DNA of 64,000 nucleotides from Piscinibacter gummiphilus (GTDB lineage Bacteria; Pseudomonadota; Gammaproteobacteria; Burkholderiales; Burkholderiaceae_C): assembly GCF_002116905.1 (NCBI RefSeq), contig NZ_CP015118.1, positions 2,356,001 to 2,420,000 on the forward strand, in the 5' to 3' direction. Shown here piece by piece: positions 54,701 to 64,000 of this stretch. The stretch's first letter is position 1. The number at the start of each line of letters is the position of its first letter. Under the pieces are notes generated by a model, which was not told the origin of the DNA, did no database searches, and saw only the letters and a list, made by a program, of their open reading frames with translations. A program made the translations under genes and the position numbers.

Positions 54701-55780
54701 GCGCTGGCCGGGATCTGGTCGGAGGTGCTGCAGGTGGACGCCGTGGGCCGCGACGACAACTTCTTCGAGCGGGGCGGCCATTCGATCCTCGCGCTGCGTG
54801 TCGTCGCCCTGGCGCGGCAGCGCGGACTGGGCCTGAGCCTGCAGGACGTGGTCGGGCAACCCACGCTCCGTGCGCTCGCACGCGCCGCGTCCGTCGCGGT
54901 GGCACCCTCCAGCCCGGTCGTGCCACTGAACGCGCCACGGCCGGGCGCCGTGCCGCTGTTCTGCATTCACCCGGCCCTCGGCTCGGTGCTGGGCTACCTG
55001 CCGCTCGCCCGGGTGCTGGGGGGAGTGCGGCCGGTGCACGGGGTGCTGTGCCGCACCCTGCAGGACCCGCGGCACCGCGACACCAGCCTGCAGGCCATGG
55101 CCGACGACTACGTGGCCTGCGTGCGCGAGGTGCAGCCGCATGGTCCGTACCACCTGCTGGGCTGGTCGCTGGGCGGGGCGCTGGCCGTGCACATGGCCGC
55201 GACGCTGGAAGCGTTGGGCGAGACCGTGGCCTTCCTCGGCCTCGTCGACCCGACCGTGCCGAGCGAACACGGCGCGGCGCTGGTGGCGGAGCCCGACTGG
55301 CGGCGTGACTTCGCCGGCCTGCTGCGCGACCTCGACCCGGCGCTGGGTGACGACGTGGGCGTGCCCGGCGGCGTGGCCGACCCGCTCGACGACGAGGGCC
55401 CGCTGCGCGAGTGGACGATCGGACTGCATGCCGCGGGGCGTTTCACCGCCCGTGGGCGCTTTCGCGACATCACGCCCGCGGACGTGGTGCGCACGTTCCT
55501 CGTGGACCGCTGCATGACCCGGCTGGTTCGCCGCGGCACGCAGCCGCTGCCGAGGGTGTTGGCGCCCACCCTCTGCTGGTGGGCGCACGACCAGCGCCCG
55601 GCCGTGACCGAAGCGCTGGCGCGCGAACTCGGTTCGGTGCGCCTGGTCACCCGCGGTGTCGACGCCAGCCATGCCGACATCGTGCACCACGAGGCCTTCC
55701 TGTCCGACCCGGTGTGGCGGACCACCGGCGTTCCCACGCCGGCGGCGCCGTCCGCCCTGCGGGATCACGCCGATGCGTGA
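51761..55780 (+). CDS. Terminal NRPS: C-A-PCP-TE, glycine-specific
   Basis: A 1,339-residue termination module. The condensation domain spans about 50-470 (HHIVSDGWS). The adenylation domain spans about 485-970, with pocket residues D-I-L-Q-L-G-L-V-W, the glycine code. The carrier Ser is in RGGHSILAL near 1008. A thioesterase domain follows from about 1050 (VPLFCIHPALGSVLGYLPLA, nucleophile in GWSLGGALA near 1135, His in DASHADIVHH). The TE releases the finished chain by hydrolysis or cyclisation. The start codon overlaps the stop of the giant NRPS. The gene ends 28 bp from the end of the convergent receptor gene. Confidence 0.93.
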   Translation: MDTTTNLRIAERFARLTAEQQRAVYRKIRADGLGMGQFPIVPRDVSEGARCAPSYAQARQWFLWQLDPQGTAYHIAGALVLEGELDVAALRGSFDALVARHESLRTVFDADADGLARQVIRAPFPLDIPVIAVDDTAAEAARVVNTPFDLTSGPLLRVAVLQRGEREHVLVVVMHHIVSDGWSMQVIVDEFVAGYRGDAASLPPLALQYADYAVWQRHWLEAGEKERQLGYWKTQLGGTQPVLQLPTDHPRRAGGVYGSARHVFELEPELVKALQQRAQAEGATLFMVLLAGLQVLLHRYTGQEDIRIGVPIANRHRAETVGIVGFFVNTQVLRNELDGRTTLLAVLQRAKESALGAQAHQDLPFEQLVEALQPERSLGTTPLFQVMFNHQREAPGGPPELPGLVSTPYTVGERGAQFELSLETFEQAGGRIHASFAHAAELFEPMTIARLAGHYQAVLRAMAGRPAQAVGEVPLPDAEELAQLRAWGDNTATHDQTLPVHVLFERQAKRQPDATAVVFEDQSLSYAELNRRANQVAHRLIALGVGPEVKVGIAVERSLEMVVGLLGILKAGGAYVPLDPEYPADRLAYMVADSGITLVLGSDVDLGAEHFAGEPTHDPEVKVHGEHLAYAIYTSGSTGRPKGVMVRHGALVHFLRDMAKRPGLVREDVVVAVTSLSFDIATLELYLPLLSGAKVVLAPRHVVRDGEALSRLVDTSGATVLQSTPSGWRLLLAGGWTGPKGNPFKGLCGGEALPPDLATSLTGLGVDLWNLYGPTETTVWSAAGRVGEDTGLGGPIAGTRLHVLDAGLEPAPVGVSGELFIGGVGLARGYLGRAGLTSERFIADPFGGGGRLYRTGDLVRWNAAGRLEYLGRIDHQVKVRGFRIELGEIEAQLLAQPAVREAVVAARDGTTLVAYVVGEGADPARVREGLGHTLPEHMVPGRVVVLERLPLTPNGKIDRKALPDPGGAPSHEPPQGDAEIALAGIWSEVLQVDAVGRDDNFFERGGHSILALRVVALARQRGLGLSLQDVVGQPTLRALARAASVAVAPSSPVVPLNAPRPGAVPLFCIHPALGSVLGYLPLARVLGGVRPVHGVLCRTLQDPRHRDTSLQAMADDYVACVREVQPHGPYHLLGWSLGGALAVHMAATLEALGETVAFLGLVDPTVPSEHGAALVAEPDWRRDFAGLLRDLDPALGDDVGVPGGVADPLDDEGPLREWTIGLHAAGRFTARGRFRDITPADVVRTFLVDRCMTRLVRRGTQPLPRVLAPTLCWWAHDQRPAVTEALARELGSVRLVTRGVDASHADIVHHEAFLSDPVWRTTGVPTPAAPSALRDHADA

Positions 55781-55808
55781 ACCCGCTGCCGGCGGGCGGA
55801 ACGGCCGG

Positions 55809-58052
55809 TCACCAGCGGTAGGTGACCGTGCCGTTGACCTTGCGCTCCGTGCCGTACGAGCAGCTGAGGCCGCTGCCGTCGCAGTTCGCCACGTAGACCT
55901 TGTCGCCGAGGTTGCGCGCGTTGAGCGCCAGGGCCCAGCGGCCGAAGTCGTACCCGATCATGGCGTCGACCAGCGTGTACGCCGGGATCTTGGCCAGCGA
56001 GGCGCTCTTCGAGCCGTAGGTGGACCCGACGTAGCGCACGCCGAGGCCGGCCTTGAAACCGCCGTCGAACCGGTAGTCGGTCCACGCGGAGAACTGGTTC
56101 TCCGGCACGGCGTTGTCCTGCTTGCCGATCTCCGAGGCGTTGGGGCTTTCGGTGACCTCCGCCTTCGGGATCCACGTGTACGCCAGCAACAGGTTCATCC
56201 GGGGAATGGGCTGCAACGAGGCTTCCAGTTCCACGCCACGCACCTCCACTTCACCCGTCTGCTTCGGGGTGGGCGGCGGGGTGGTCGTGTCCCACGTCAC
56301 GTACTTGCGGCGCAGGATGTCGAACACCGCGGCGCTGTAGCTCTCGCTGCGGCCCGGCGGCTGGTAGCGCACGCCGGCCTCGACCTGCTGGCCCGTCTGC
56401 GGCTTGAAGGGCTTGCCGGTGGACGGGTCGACCGTCGTGTTCGGGGCGAACGACTCCGAGTAGCTGGCATACGGCGCCCAGCCGGCGGGGGCGAGGTAGA
56501 CGACGCCGGCGCGGCTCGTGAACTTGTGGTCGGTGTCCTTGTTCGTCGTGCCGCCCAGGTGGTTCTCCGTCTCGGTGCTCGCGCTGTCGTAGCGGCCGCC
56601 GACCGTGACCACCCACCGCTGGTCGAACTTGAGCTGGTCCTGCAGGTACAGGCCGGTCTGGGAGAGCGTGGTGCGCTGGTTCAGGAAGGCCGGCGCGAGG
56701 GTCACCGGGCTGCCGTACACCGGGGCGTACAGGTCGATCGGTGCGACCGTGCCGCCATAGTTCGCCTCGATGTCGAAGCGGGTGTTTTGGTAGTCGAGCC
56801 CGCCCAGCAGCGTGTGCGACACGGGGCCGGTCTGCAGCCGGGCTTCGGCCTCGGTGGTGACCACCAGGGAGCGCGACTTCTCGAGGCTGCCGAACGGCGT
56901 GCGGCTCATCGTGCGGTAGTAGGCCGGATCGGTCGGATCCGTCTTCGAGACGAAGTCGCCGTTGTACATCGTCTTGTAGTCGGTGTCGAAGCGTGCGTAG
57001 CGCAGGTTCTGCCGCACCGTCCAGCGGTCGTCGATCTTGTGTTCGGCGAGGTAGCCCACCATCCACTGGTCCTGGTCGTACCGGTTGAAGGCCGGTTCGC
57101 CGACGAAGGTGGAGATGGGGATCTGCCCGTTCGGGGCGGGCAGCAGCGTGCCCTCGGCCGGGTACGAGGACCAGTCGGAGCCGACGCGCATGCGCAGGTA
57201 CTGGCTGAGGAAGGTGACGTTCGTGGCGGCCGACGGGCGCCAGGTGAGCGACGGGGCGATGAACTGCCGGTCGTCGGAGAGGCCGCGCGAGGTTTCACCG
57301 TCTCGCACGAGGCCCGTGATGCGGTACAGCCACTCGCCCGACTCGGTGAGCGGGCCGGAGAAATCGCCGGCGACCTGGCGGCGTTCCGGATCGCCCAGCT
57401 GCACCTGGATCTCGTTCTGGGGCGTGGCCGTGGGGCGCTTGCTGACCACGTTGACGACACCACCGGGGCCGTTCTGGCCGTACAGCACGGACGACGGGCC
57501 GCGCAGCACCTCGATGCGTTCGGTGCCGTAGTTTTCCGTCTGCCACACGGCCCAGCTGCCCGCGTTGCGCAGCGCGAGGCCGTCGAGGTAGAAGCCCGGC
57601 GAGTAGGCGTCGAAGCCGCGGATGTAGATCCAGTCGTACTGGGTGTCGTCACCCCAGGGCGAGCTGTTGATGCCCGGCGTGTACGACAGCGCGTCCTTCA
57701 CGTTCGTGGCGCCCATCGCCTCGATGCGGTCGGCGGTGACGACCGAGATCGACTGCGGGGTCTCGACGATGGGCGTGTCGGTCCTGGTGCCGGCGGTGCT
57801 GCGCTTGGCGACGTAGCCGCGCACGGGGCCCGTGCCGGTCTCGGCCTCGTCGCGCGCGCGCACCTTGACCGCCGGCAGGGTGGTGCCGGACGCCGGTGTG
57901 GCGGCCGGGGTGTCTGCCGGGGCCTGGGTTTCCTGTGCGTGGGCGGCCGAGCCGAGCGCGAGGCCCAGCAGGGCCACGTGCATCGCATGGACGACGGGCT
58001 TGAGCGGGACCGGGGTCCCGTGGGTGGAGGCTGTTCTTGTGCTTGTTGTCAT
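55809..58052 (-). CDS. TonB-dependent siderophore receptor
   Basis: A 747-residue outer-membrane transporter for the ferric siderophore. A signal peptide ends near AAHAQE (about residue 40). The plug domain follows almost directly (VETPQSISVVTADRIEAMGA, PWGDDTQYDWIYIRGFDAYS, VLYGQNGPGGVVNVVSKRPT), then the beta-barrel ending in an aromatic residue (TVTYRW). No N-terminal STN signalling domain precedes the plug, so it is not expected to transduce a surface signal. ATG 58052 is chosen because it gives a signal peptide of sensible length. It lies 104 bp downstream of the monooxygenase gene on the same strand and probably shares its promoter. Confidence 0.94.
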   Translation of the reverse strand: MTTSTRTASTHGTPVPLKPVVHAMHVALLGLALGSAAHAQETQAPADTPAATPASGTTLPAVKVRARDEAETGTGPVRGYVAKRSTAGTRTDTPIVETPQSISVVTADRIEAMGATNVKDALSYTPGINSSPWGDDTQYDWIYIRGFDAYSPGFYLDGLALRNAGSWAVWQTENYGTERIEVLRGPSSVLYGQNGPGGVVNVVSKRPTATPQNEIQVQLGDPERRQVAGDFSGPLTESGEWLYRITGLVRDGETSRGLSDDRQFIAPSLTWRPSAATNVTFLSQYLRMRVGSDWSSYPAEGTLLPAPNGQIPISTFVGEPAFNRYDQDQWMVGYLAEHKIDDRWTVRQNLRYARFDTDYKTMYNGDFVSKTDPTDPAYYRTMSRTPFGSLEKSRSLVVTTEAEARLQTGPVSHTLLGGLDYQNTRFDIEANYGGTVAPIDLYAPVYGSPVTLAPAFLNQRTTLSQTGLYLQDQLKFDQRWVVTVGGRYDSASTETENHLGGTTNKDTDHKFTSRAGVVYLAPAGWAPYASYSESFAPNTTVDPSTGKPFKPQTGQQVEAGVRYQPPGRSESYSAAVFDILRRKYVTWDTTTPPPTPKQTGEVEVRGVELEASLQPIPRMNLLLAYTWIPKAEVTESPNASEIGKQDNAVPENQFSAWTDYRFDGGFKAGLGVRYVGSTYGSKSASLAKIPAYTLVDAMIGYDFGRWALALNARNLGDKVYVANCDGSGLSCSYGTERKVNGTVTYRW

Positions 58053-58156
58053 GATTCGACAGGTTGGTGGAGGAATCGGTGGGGAGGGATGACCGCACGG
58101 CCCGCCCGGGTTCCCTGGGCCCGGGCGTGACCGGCGGGGCGGGGGGACGGGTCGGG

Positions 58157-59476
58157 TCAGGAGCGCTCCAGCGCGGCGTCGCGGGCCAGCGGCCCCGGGG
58201 CGGGATGGGGGTCCGGGCGGTGGGCGGCGTTCGCGAGGTGGAGGGCGTCGGTGATCTCGCCGGTGCGCACGGCGGTGATCGACAGCAGCGTGTCGCTCAG
58301 CCCGTGGGTGGCCTCGGACGCGCCCTGCACGAACACCGCCGGACGAAAGTCCGGCGTGCTGCGCAGCCGGTAGTGGCGGTCGATGTCGAATGCGCCGAGG
58401 TACGGGGCGAGCGGGGCCAGCAGGTCGAGGTGCTGGCGGCGTTCGTAGCCGGTGGCCAGCACGACGGCGTCGTAGCGGAGCGTGCGCTCGAGGCCGGAAT
58501 CCTTGTCGAACAGCCGCAGGTGCACGCCGGCACCGTCGGCCCGGACGTCCATGATCTCGTGGTGGCGGTACATGCCGTGGCGGCAATCGCCGGCCACCTT
58601 CTGGTCGTAGAACACCCGGAAGATCTCGGCGATCAGGTCCAGGTCCGGGCAGGCGTAGTTGGTGTGGCGGTACTCCGCCAGCAGCGCCTGGCGTTCCGCC
58701 TCGTCGCGGTCGAAGACGTGGTCGACGAAGTCGGCGTTGAAGATCTCGTTGACGAAGGGGCTGTCGTCCGAGGGTTTGATGGACCGGGCCCGCATGATCA
58801 GGTCGACCTGCGGGGCGTTCGGGCGGCCGTGCAGGTCCATGAACAGTTCCGCGGCGCTCTGCCCGGCGCCGATGACGGCCACCCGGCGGGCGCCGGCATG
58901 GCGGGCGATGTCGCTCAGGTAGGTGCTGGAATGGAAGACACGGGGGTCGTCCTTCAGGGGGCGGAACGCCTCGGGAATGCGCGCCGTGCCGCCCAGGCTG
59001 ACGATGAGGTTGCGGGCGAGGCGCTCGCGCACGCGGCCCGTGGTGTCGCGCGATCGCACCCGCAGCCGCGTGACCTCGCCGCCGTGGGCCTCGGGCAGCA
59101 CCTCGAACACCTCCTCGCCGTACGCGCAGCGGTCGTCGAACTGCGCGGCGGCCCAGCGCAGGTAGTCGCTGAACTCGTGGCGGGTGGGGAAGAAGGTCTT
59201 GAGGTTGATGAAGTCCTGGAGCCGGTCGTTCTCGTGCAGGTAGTTGACGAAGGTGAAGCGACTCGTGGGGTTGCGCAGGGTGGCAAGGTCCTTCAGGAAG
59301 GAGATCTGCATGTGGGCGCGGCCGAGCAGCATGTCCTTGTGCCAGGCGAAGTCGGGCTGCCGCTCGATGAACATCGCGTCGACGCGGTGGGCCCCCTGGC
59401 GCTTTTCCTCGAGCGCGATGGCGAGCGCGATGTTGGAGGGGCCGAAGCCGATGCCGACGAGATCGTGAGCGAGCAT
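58157..59476 (-). CDS. L-ornithine N5-monooxygenase (SidA/PvdA/IucD family)
   Basis: A 439-residue FAD- and NADPH-dependent enzyme that hydroxylates the side-chain nitrogen of ornithine, the first step toward hydroxamate groups. It shows the FAD motif GIGFGPSN at residues 8-15, MQISFLKDLATLRNPTSRFT (a PvdA-type segment), the NADPH motif VIGAGQSAAE near 205, DDSPFVNEIFN and the C-terminal ATGY. Length and motifs favour ornithine over lysine. Its promoter candidate lies at 59589-59613, back to back with that of the formyltransferase gene. Confidence 0.95.
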   Translation of the reverse strand: MLAHDLVGIGFGPSNIALAIALEEKRQGAHRVDAMFIERQPDFAWHKDMLLGRAHMQISFLKDLATLRNPTSRFTFVNYLHENDRLQDFINLKTFFPTRHEFSDYLRWAAAQFDDRCAYGEEVFEVLPEAHGGEVTRLRVRSRDTTGRVRERLARNLIVSLGGTARIPEAFRPLKDDPRVFHSSTYLSDIARHAGARRVAVIGAGQSAAELFMDLHGRPNAPQVDLIMRARSIKPSDDSPFVNEIFNADFVDHVFDRDEAERQALLAEYRHTNYACPDLDLIAEIFRVFYDQKVAGDCRHGMYRHHEIMDVRADGAGVHLRLFDKDSGLERTLRYDAVVLATGYERRQHLDLLAPLAPYLGAFDIDRHYRLRSTPDFRPAVFVQGASEATHGLSDTLLSITAVRTGEITDALHLANAAHRPDPHPAPGPLARDAALERS

Positions 59477-59588
59477 GGGGAGTCCTTGCGGGAAAGGGTC
59501 GGGGTCCGGCCGGATCCGCCGCGTGACGGCGTGCCGGGACGGGAGTGGCCGCGCCGGGGCCCGGCTCCGGCGCGCGCTATCCGGACAA

Positions 59589-59613
59589 GACGAATGAGCG
59601 CCCCTGGTGTTTA
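59589..59613 (-). promoter_or_regulatory. Candidate siderophore-sigma promoter for the monooxygenase-receptor unit
   Basis: On the minus strand CTAAAC (TAAA at 59613-59610) is followed after 17 nt by CGTC (59592-59589) and then TTG. The layout matches the other copies exactly. It lies 112 nt before the monooxygenase start. Confidence 0.7.
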
Positions 59614-59621
59614 GTCAGGGC

Positions 59622-59646
59622 TAAACGCCCGGCGGCCGCGCCCGTC
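59622..59646 (+). promoter_or_regulatory. Candidate siderophore-sigma promoter for the formyltransferase unit
   Basis: CTAAAC (TAAA at 59622-59625), 17 nt, CGTC (59643-59646), then TTGG, 45 nt before the start codon. Its -35 element is only 8 bp from the -35 element of the divergent promoter. Confidence 0.7.
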
Positions 59647-59691
59647 TTGGTCTGCAGGCCCGGTGGTTCCGGGCGCCCGTGCCTCCGACCC

Positions 59692-60533
59692 ATGCCCAAG
59701 ATCCGCCTCGCCTACCTGTGGTCCCTGAGAAACGCCGCTGCCGACCGCGCCGGCCAGCCCGTGGCCTACCGCGGCGGGGAGCGCTACATGAAATCGCCGC
59801 TGGAGTACCTCGTCGAGGCCCTGAACGGCACCCCGCTCGGGGACTCGTACAGCCTCGAGGCCGTCATCCACGATGATGACGAAGGCCTGGCGGCCGACCG
59901 CGAGAAGCTCGCCAGCTACGGATTCGCGAGTGCGCCCGGCCGGCCCTGGTTTTTCCCCGAAGGCCTGGCCGTGCAGGGGCGGCGGGTCGACACGCTGGCG
60001 TGCGGCGTGCCGTCCTCGTACCGGCGGCTGCCCCTGGGGGCGCCCGAGCGGCCGGCGGCCAAGCGGGCCTTCGAGGCGCGGCTGTTCGACAAGCTCGAGA
60101 CCGTGGGGGCCGACCTGGTGGTGATCGACGGCCTGCTGGTCATCCTCGACGAGCTCGTGCGCCCGGGGGCGGCGTACCACCGCCGCATCGTCAACATCCA
60201 CCCGGGCATCACGCGGCTGGAGTCGCCGTACGAACGGCGGGGCGCCTACGCCACGCTCGACGCGCTGCATGGCGCCCGCGGGGAGAAGGTGGTCGACTGG
60301 ACCACGCGGGCGACACGCCCGGTGCCGCCGTTGCTGCGCACCGGCGCGTCGTTCCACTACGTGGACAACGGCATCGACTCGGGCGAGGTGATCTGCGACG
60401 TGCTGGGCACCGAGATCGACCCGCAGGACACCATCCTCGAACTGCGCTGGAACAACTTCAACCGCAGCCTGTTCCCCGCGCTGCACGAGGGCCTGGCGCT
60501 GCTGGCCGCGCAGCGGGCCACGCCGGGGGCGGC

Positions 60534-60537
<4 letters not shown>
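59692..60537 (+). CDS. N5-hydroxyornithine formyltransferase-like protein
   Basis: A 281-residue member of the formyl-THF transferase fold (Fmt/PvdF-like). It probably formylates N5-hydroxyornithine to the hydroxamate building block. The active-site region IVNIHPGITRLESPYERRGA has the expected Asn and His residues, followed by DNGIDSGEVICDV. ATG 59692 is used, directly after an upstream frame with no similarity. Its partner monooxygenase is transcribed divergently. The next gene overlaps it by 4 bp (GTGA). Formyl specificity is by homology and context; another small acyl donor is not excluded. Confidence 0.88.
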
Positions 60538-61577
<1,040 letters not shown>

Positions 61578-62324
61578 TCGCCGCATCGTGCAGCGGGCAG
61601 CCCCGGCAGGGCGACTGTCCCGGCAGCAGGTGGTAGAGGCAGCACTGACGGTGCAGGGCGGGGTCGGGCCTCACCCGCGGGTGCAGCGGGTTGTCGCAGC
61701 CCCCGGGCCAGGCCGCCTGGTGCATCAGCATCTCGTGGTCCCGGGCCAGTTGTGGCGGAGCGCTCCCCGTGCCGGCGAGGTGCTCGAACACCGCGCCGAC
61801 GTACCGGGCGGCGTTGCCCCACATGACCTTCGGGGGCAGGCGCGTCTGCGCGGAGACGGCGATGAACAGCGGGGCGAGGTGGTTCCACAACAGCGGGCCG
61901 TAGCGGTCGGCCGTGCCGCTGCCGGGCAGCGAGGTGCCCTCGTCGGCCAGGTGGAAGCGCCGCGGGACCCCGTGGAAGTCGAGCGACACCGCGAGGCCGG
62001 CGGCCGCCACCGGGAACCGGTGCTGGAACAGGCTGGCGGCGGCGATGACCGGCGGCAGCAGCGCCCACAGGTAGGCGAGGGTCCAGGCCGACGCGGTGGC
62101 GCGCAGGTCGGGGCCGGCGACACCGAGCGACCGGGCGTGGCGCTGCAGCACCCCCGACAACCGGGCCGGATCGTCCAGCAGCGCGCTCACGGGCATCGCC
62201 TGCGGGGGACGTGGGGAGGCGCAGTCGAGGGTCTCGCCGAGCGAAGCCCACTCGCCCTGGAACACGGGGGACAGCAGCGCGATCATGGGTGGGCCGGGGC
62301 GTGTCGAGGCTTCATGCAGGACCA

Positions 62325-62349
62325 GACGAGCGGCGGCCCCGTTCGTTCA
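62325..62349 (-). promoter_or_regulatory. Near-match to the siderophore-sigma promoter before fhuF
   Basis: On the minus strand CTGAAC (TGAA at 62349-62346), 17 nt, CGTC (62328-62325), then TGG. It has one mismatch in the -35 element and the same spacing as the others. Confidence 0.5.
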
Positions 62350-62367
62350 GTCCGCCGCCCGAGCGGG

Positions 62368-62392
62368 TAAACGGCGCGGCCGGTCGTGCGTC
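62368..62392 (+). promoter_or_regulatory. Candidate siderophore-sigma promoter for the exporter gene
   Basis: GTAAAC (TAAA at 62368-62371), 17 nt, CGTC (62389-62392), then TTC, 44 nt before the GTG start codon. It is divergent from the fhuF element 18 bp to its left. Confidence 0.7.
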
Positions 62393-62436
62393 TTCTCGGG
62401 CAGGGCGGTGATGCCCGGTCCCGAGGTGCCTCTGCC

Positions 62437-64000
62437 GTGCTGTCCCATCTGATCCGACAATCCCGCCACCTGCTGGTGGCCGCGGCGTTCGCGAGCATCG
62501 TCTCCGGCGTCTGCGGCGTGCTGCTGGTCACCCAGATCAACGCGGCGCTGACCGCGCCCGACGGCGCCGCGCGCACGGCGCTCGCCTGGCGCTTCGCCGC
62601 CATCGCGGTGGCGGCGATGCTGAGCCACATGGCTTCGTCGGTGCTGTTCGAGCGGCTGAGCCAGCATGCCCACGCCGAGCTGCGCCGCTTCATCTCCGCG
62701 CGGGTGCTGGGCAGCGACTACCGGCGGCTGGAGGAGATCGGCGCGCCGAAGGTGCAGTCGGCGCTGTCGGAGCACAGCGCCAACGTGGCCGGATTTTTCG
62801 TGAGTTTCCCGGCCATCCTCGTCAACGCCATCGTGGTGGCGGGGTGCCTCGTCTACATGGCGCTGTTGTCGTGGCAGGTGTTTCTCGCGTCGGCGGTGGT
62901 CATCGGGCTCGGGTCGGTGGGCTACCACGTCGCCCACCTGCGGGCCATCCGCCACCTCGACGCGGCGTCGATGGAGCAGGACCATCTCTTCGGCCATTTC
63001 CGCTCGCTGGTGGACGGCGCGAAGGAGCTGCGGCTGAACGCGGCCAAGCGGACGGCCTTCGCACACGACGTGCTCGGCGCGTCGATCGAGACCGTCCGCC
63101 GCCGCCGGGCCTTCGGCATGTCGGTGTTCGTGGTGTCGGCCGCCTGGGGCAACTTCCTGATCTACGCGTTCATCGGCCTCGTGCTGTTCGTGCTCGTGGG
63201 CGAGGTGCCCGACCGCGCGCGGATCATGACCGGCTTCGCCCTCGTGTTCGTCTACATGGTGGCGCCGCTCGAGATCCTGCTGATGAGCCTGCCGCGGGCC
63301 AACCTGGCCCGCGTGTCGGCGGCACGCATCGACGAGATCGCGCAGCAGCTCGCGTGTTCCGAGGCCGCGGTGACGAAACCGCCGGTGCGGGGCTTCGACC
63401 ACATCGTGCTGAAAGGTGTGTGTCATCGCTATTGGCACGAGGGGGTGGACGACATCTTCACGCTGGGCCCCGTCGACCTCACGTTCCGCCCGGGCCAGGT
63501 GACCTACCTCGTCGGGGGCAACGGCAGCGGCAAGACCTCGCTTGCGAAACTGCTGGTGGGGCTGTACCGGCCGGAGGAGGGACAGGTGCTGCTGGACGGC
63601 GAGGTGGTGGACGACTCGGGCCGCGACCGCTACCGCCAGACCTTCTCGGCGATCTTCTCCGACTTCCACCTGTTCGACCGGCTGCTCGACCTCGACTCGG
63701 CCGACCTCGACGAACGGGGCAACGCGCTGCTCGCGCGGCTGCACCTGCAGCACAAGGTGCAGGTGCGCGACGGGGCGTTCACCACCCGGTCGCTGTCGCT
63801 CGGCCAGCGCAAGCGGCTGGCCCTGGTCGTCGCCTACCTGGAGGACCGGCCGTTCCTCGTGTTCGACGAATGGGCGGCCGACCAGGACCCCGTGTTCAAG
63901 GACGTCTTCTACCGCGAACTGCTGCCGGACCTGAAGGCGCGCGGCAAGGCCGTCCTGGCGATCACGCACGACGACCGGTACTTCCCGCTGGCCGACCGGC
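62437..64000 (+). CDS. PvdE/SyrD-type cyclic peptide ABC exporter, 3' end outside the window
   Basis: About 521 residues are visible before the window ends. The N-terminal half is a six-helix exporter domain (LVAAAFASIVSGVCGVLLVT, LVNAIVVAGCLVYMALLSW, NFLIYAFIGLVLFVLVGEV). The nucleotide-binding half has Walker A GGNGSGKTS, the signature LSLGQRKRLAL, Walker B FLVFDEW and the H-loop ITHDD. This architecture matches fused exporters that move siderophores or their precursors from cytoplasm to periplasm. The GTG start is chosen because GAGG lies 10 nt upstream and no good ATG is in frame. Confidence 0.92.
   Translation, partial: MLSHLIRQSRHLLVAAAFASIVSGVCGVLLVTQINAALTAPDGAARTALAWRFAAIAVAAMLSHMASSVLFERLSQHAHAELRRFISARVLGSDYRRLEEIGAPKVQSALSEHSANVAGFFVSFPAILVNAIVVAGCLVYMALLSWQVFLASAVVIGLGSVGYHVAHLRAIRHLDAASMEQDHLFGHFRSLVDGAKELRLNAAKRTAFAHDVLGASIETVRRRRAFGMSVFVVSAAWGNFLIYAFIGLVLFVLVGEVPDRARIMTGFALVFVYMVAPLEILLMSLPRANLARVSAARIDEIAQQLACSEAAVTKPPVRGFDHIVLKGVCHRYWHEGVDDIFTLGPVDLTFRPGQVTYLVGGNGSGKTSLAKLLVGLYRPEEGQVLLDGEVVDDSGRDRYRQTFSAIFSDFHLFDRLLDLDSADLDERGNALLARLHLQHKVQVRDGAFTTRSLSLGQRKRLALVVAYLEDRPFLVFDEWAADQDPVFKDVFYRELLPDLKARGKAVLAITHDDRYFPLADR

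Noticed and set aside
55781..55808. Terminator in the 28-bp gap between the last NRPS gene and the receptor gene
   Set aside because: A short CCCGC/GCGGG hairpin is possible but lacks any T-run on either strand.

Overview
The window is a high-GC chromosomal segment from a betaproteobacterium of the order Burkholderiales. The Ssu/Cys sulfur genes with a CysB-type regulator, the hppA/ppa pyrophosphate pair and the OrbS/PvdS-like siderophore sigma system support this order. The exact genus cannot be read from the sequence.

Region 1 (1-13.1 kb) is sulfur acquisition. It holds an alkanesulfonate operon (ssuA-ssuD-VOC gene-ssuC-ssuB), two sulfate-binding protein genes flanking a small lipoprotein gene and a phospholipase D-like gene, the sulfate importer cysT-cysW-cysA and, convergent to it, a CysB-family regulator. 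Both sulfate-binding protein genes are preceded by the same kind of imperfect dyad. A partial DUF924 gene lies at the left edge.

Region 2 (13.1-20.8 kb) is housekeeping: a 1-Cys peroxiredoxin, a membrane pyrophosphatase (hppA) carrying an apparent one-base frameshift, a soluble pyrophosphatase (ppa), a two-domain SRPBCC protein and a periplasmic M16 peptidase.

Region 3 (20.9-64 kb, continuing past the right edge) is a lipopeptide siderophore locus. A Fur-box promoter drives an ECF sigma factor. It is followed by a FecR N-terminal stub, an MbtH protein, a type II thioesterase and four assembly-line genes: FAAL-PCP-C-A-PCP; KS-AT-KR-ACP; C-A-PCP; a 5,234-residue five-module NRPS containing two dual epimerisation/condensation domains; and C-A-PCP-TE. 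Convergent to these are a TonB-dependent receptor and an ornithine N5-monooxygenase. Divergent from the monooxygenase are a formyltransferase and a histone-deacetylase-like amidohydrolase, then an FhuF-type ferric reductase and a PvdE-type exporter cut by the window end.

Reading binding-pocket residues by hand gives this chain: fatty acyl - possible Arg - malonate-derived beta-hydroxy ketide - Thr - D-X - X - Thr - D-(allo)Thr - Gly - Gly. X is probably N5-formyl-N5-hydroxyornithine, because the tailoring genes make that residue. Four promoters of identical design (TAAAC, 16 nt, CGTC) and one near-match precede mbtH, the monooxygenase, the formyltransferase, the exporter and fhuF. They appear to define the local sigma regulon. 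Large blocks of the NRPS DNA are almost identical, including a 3,060-bp tandem module duplication.
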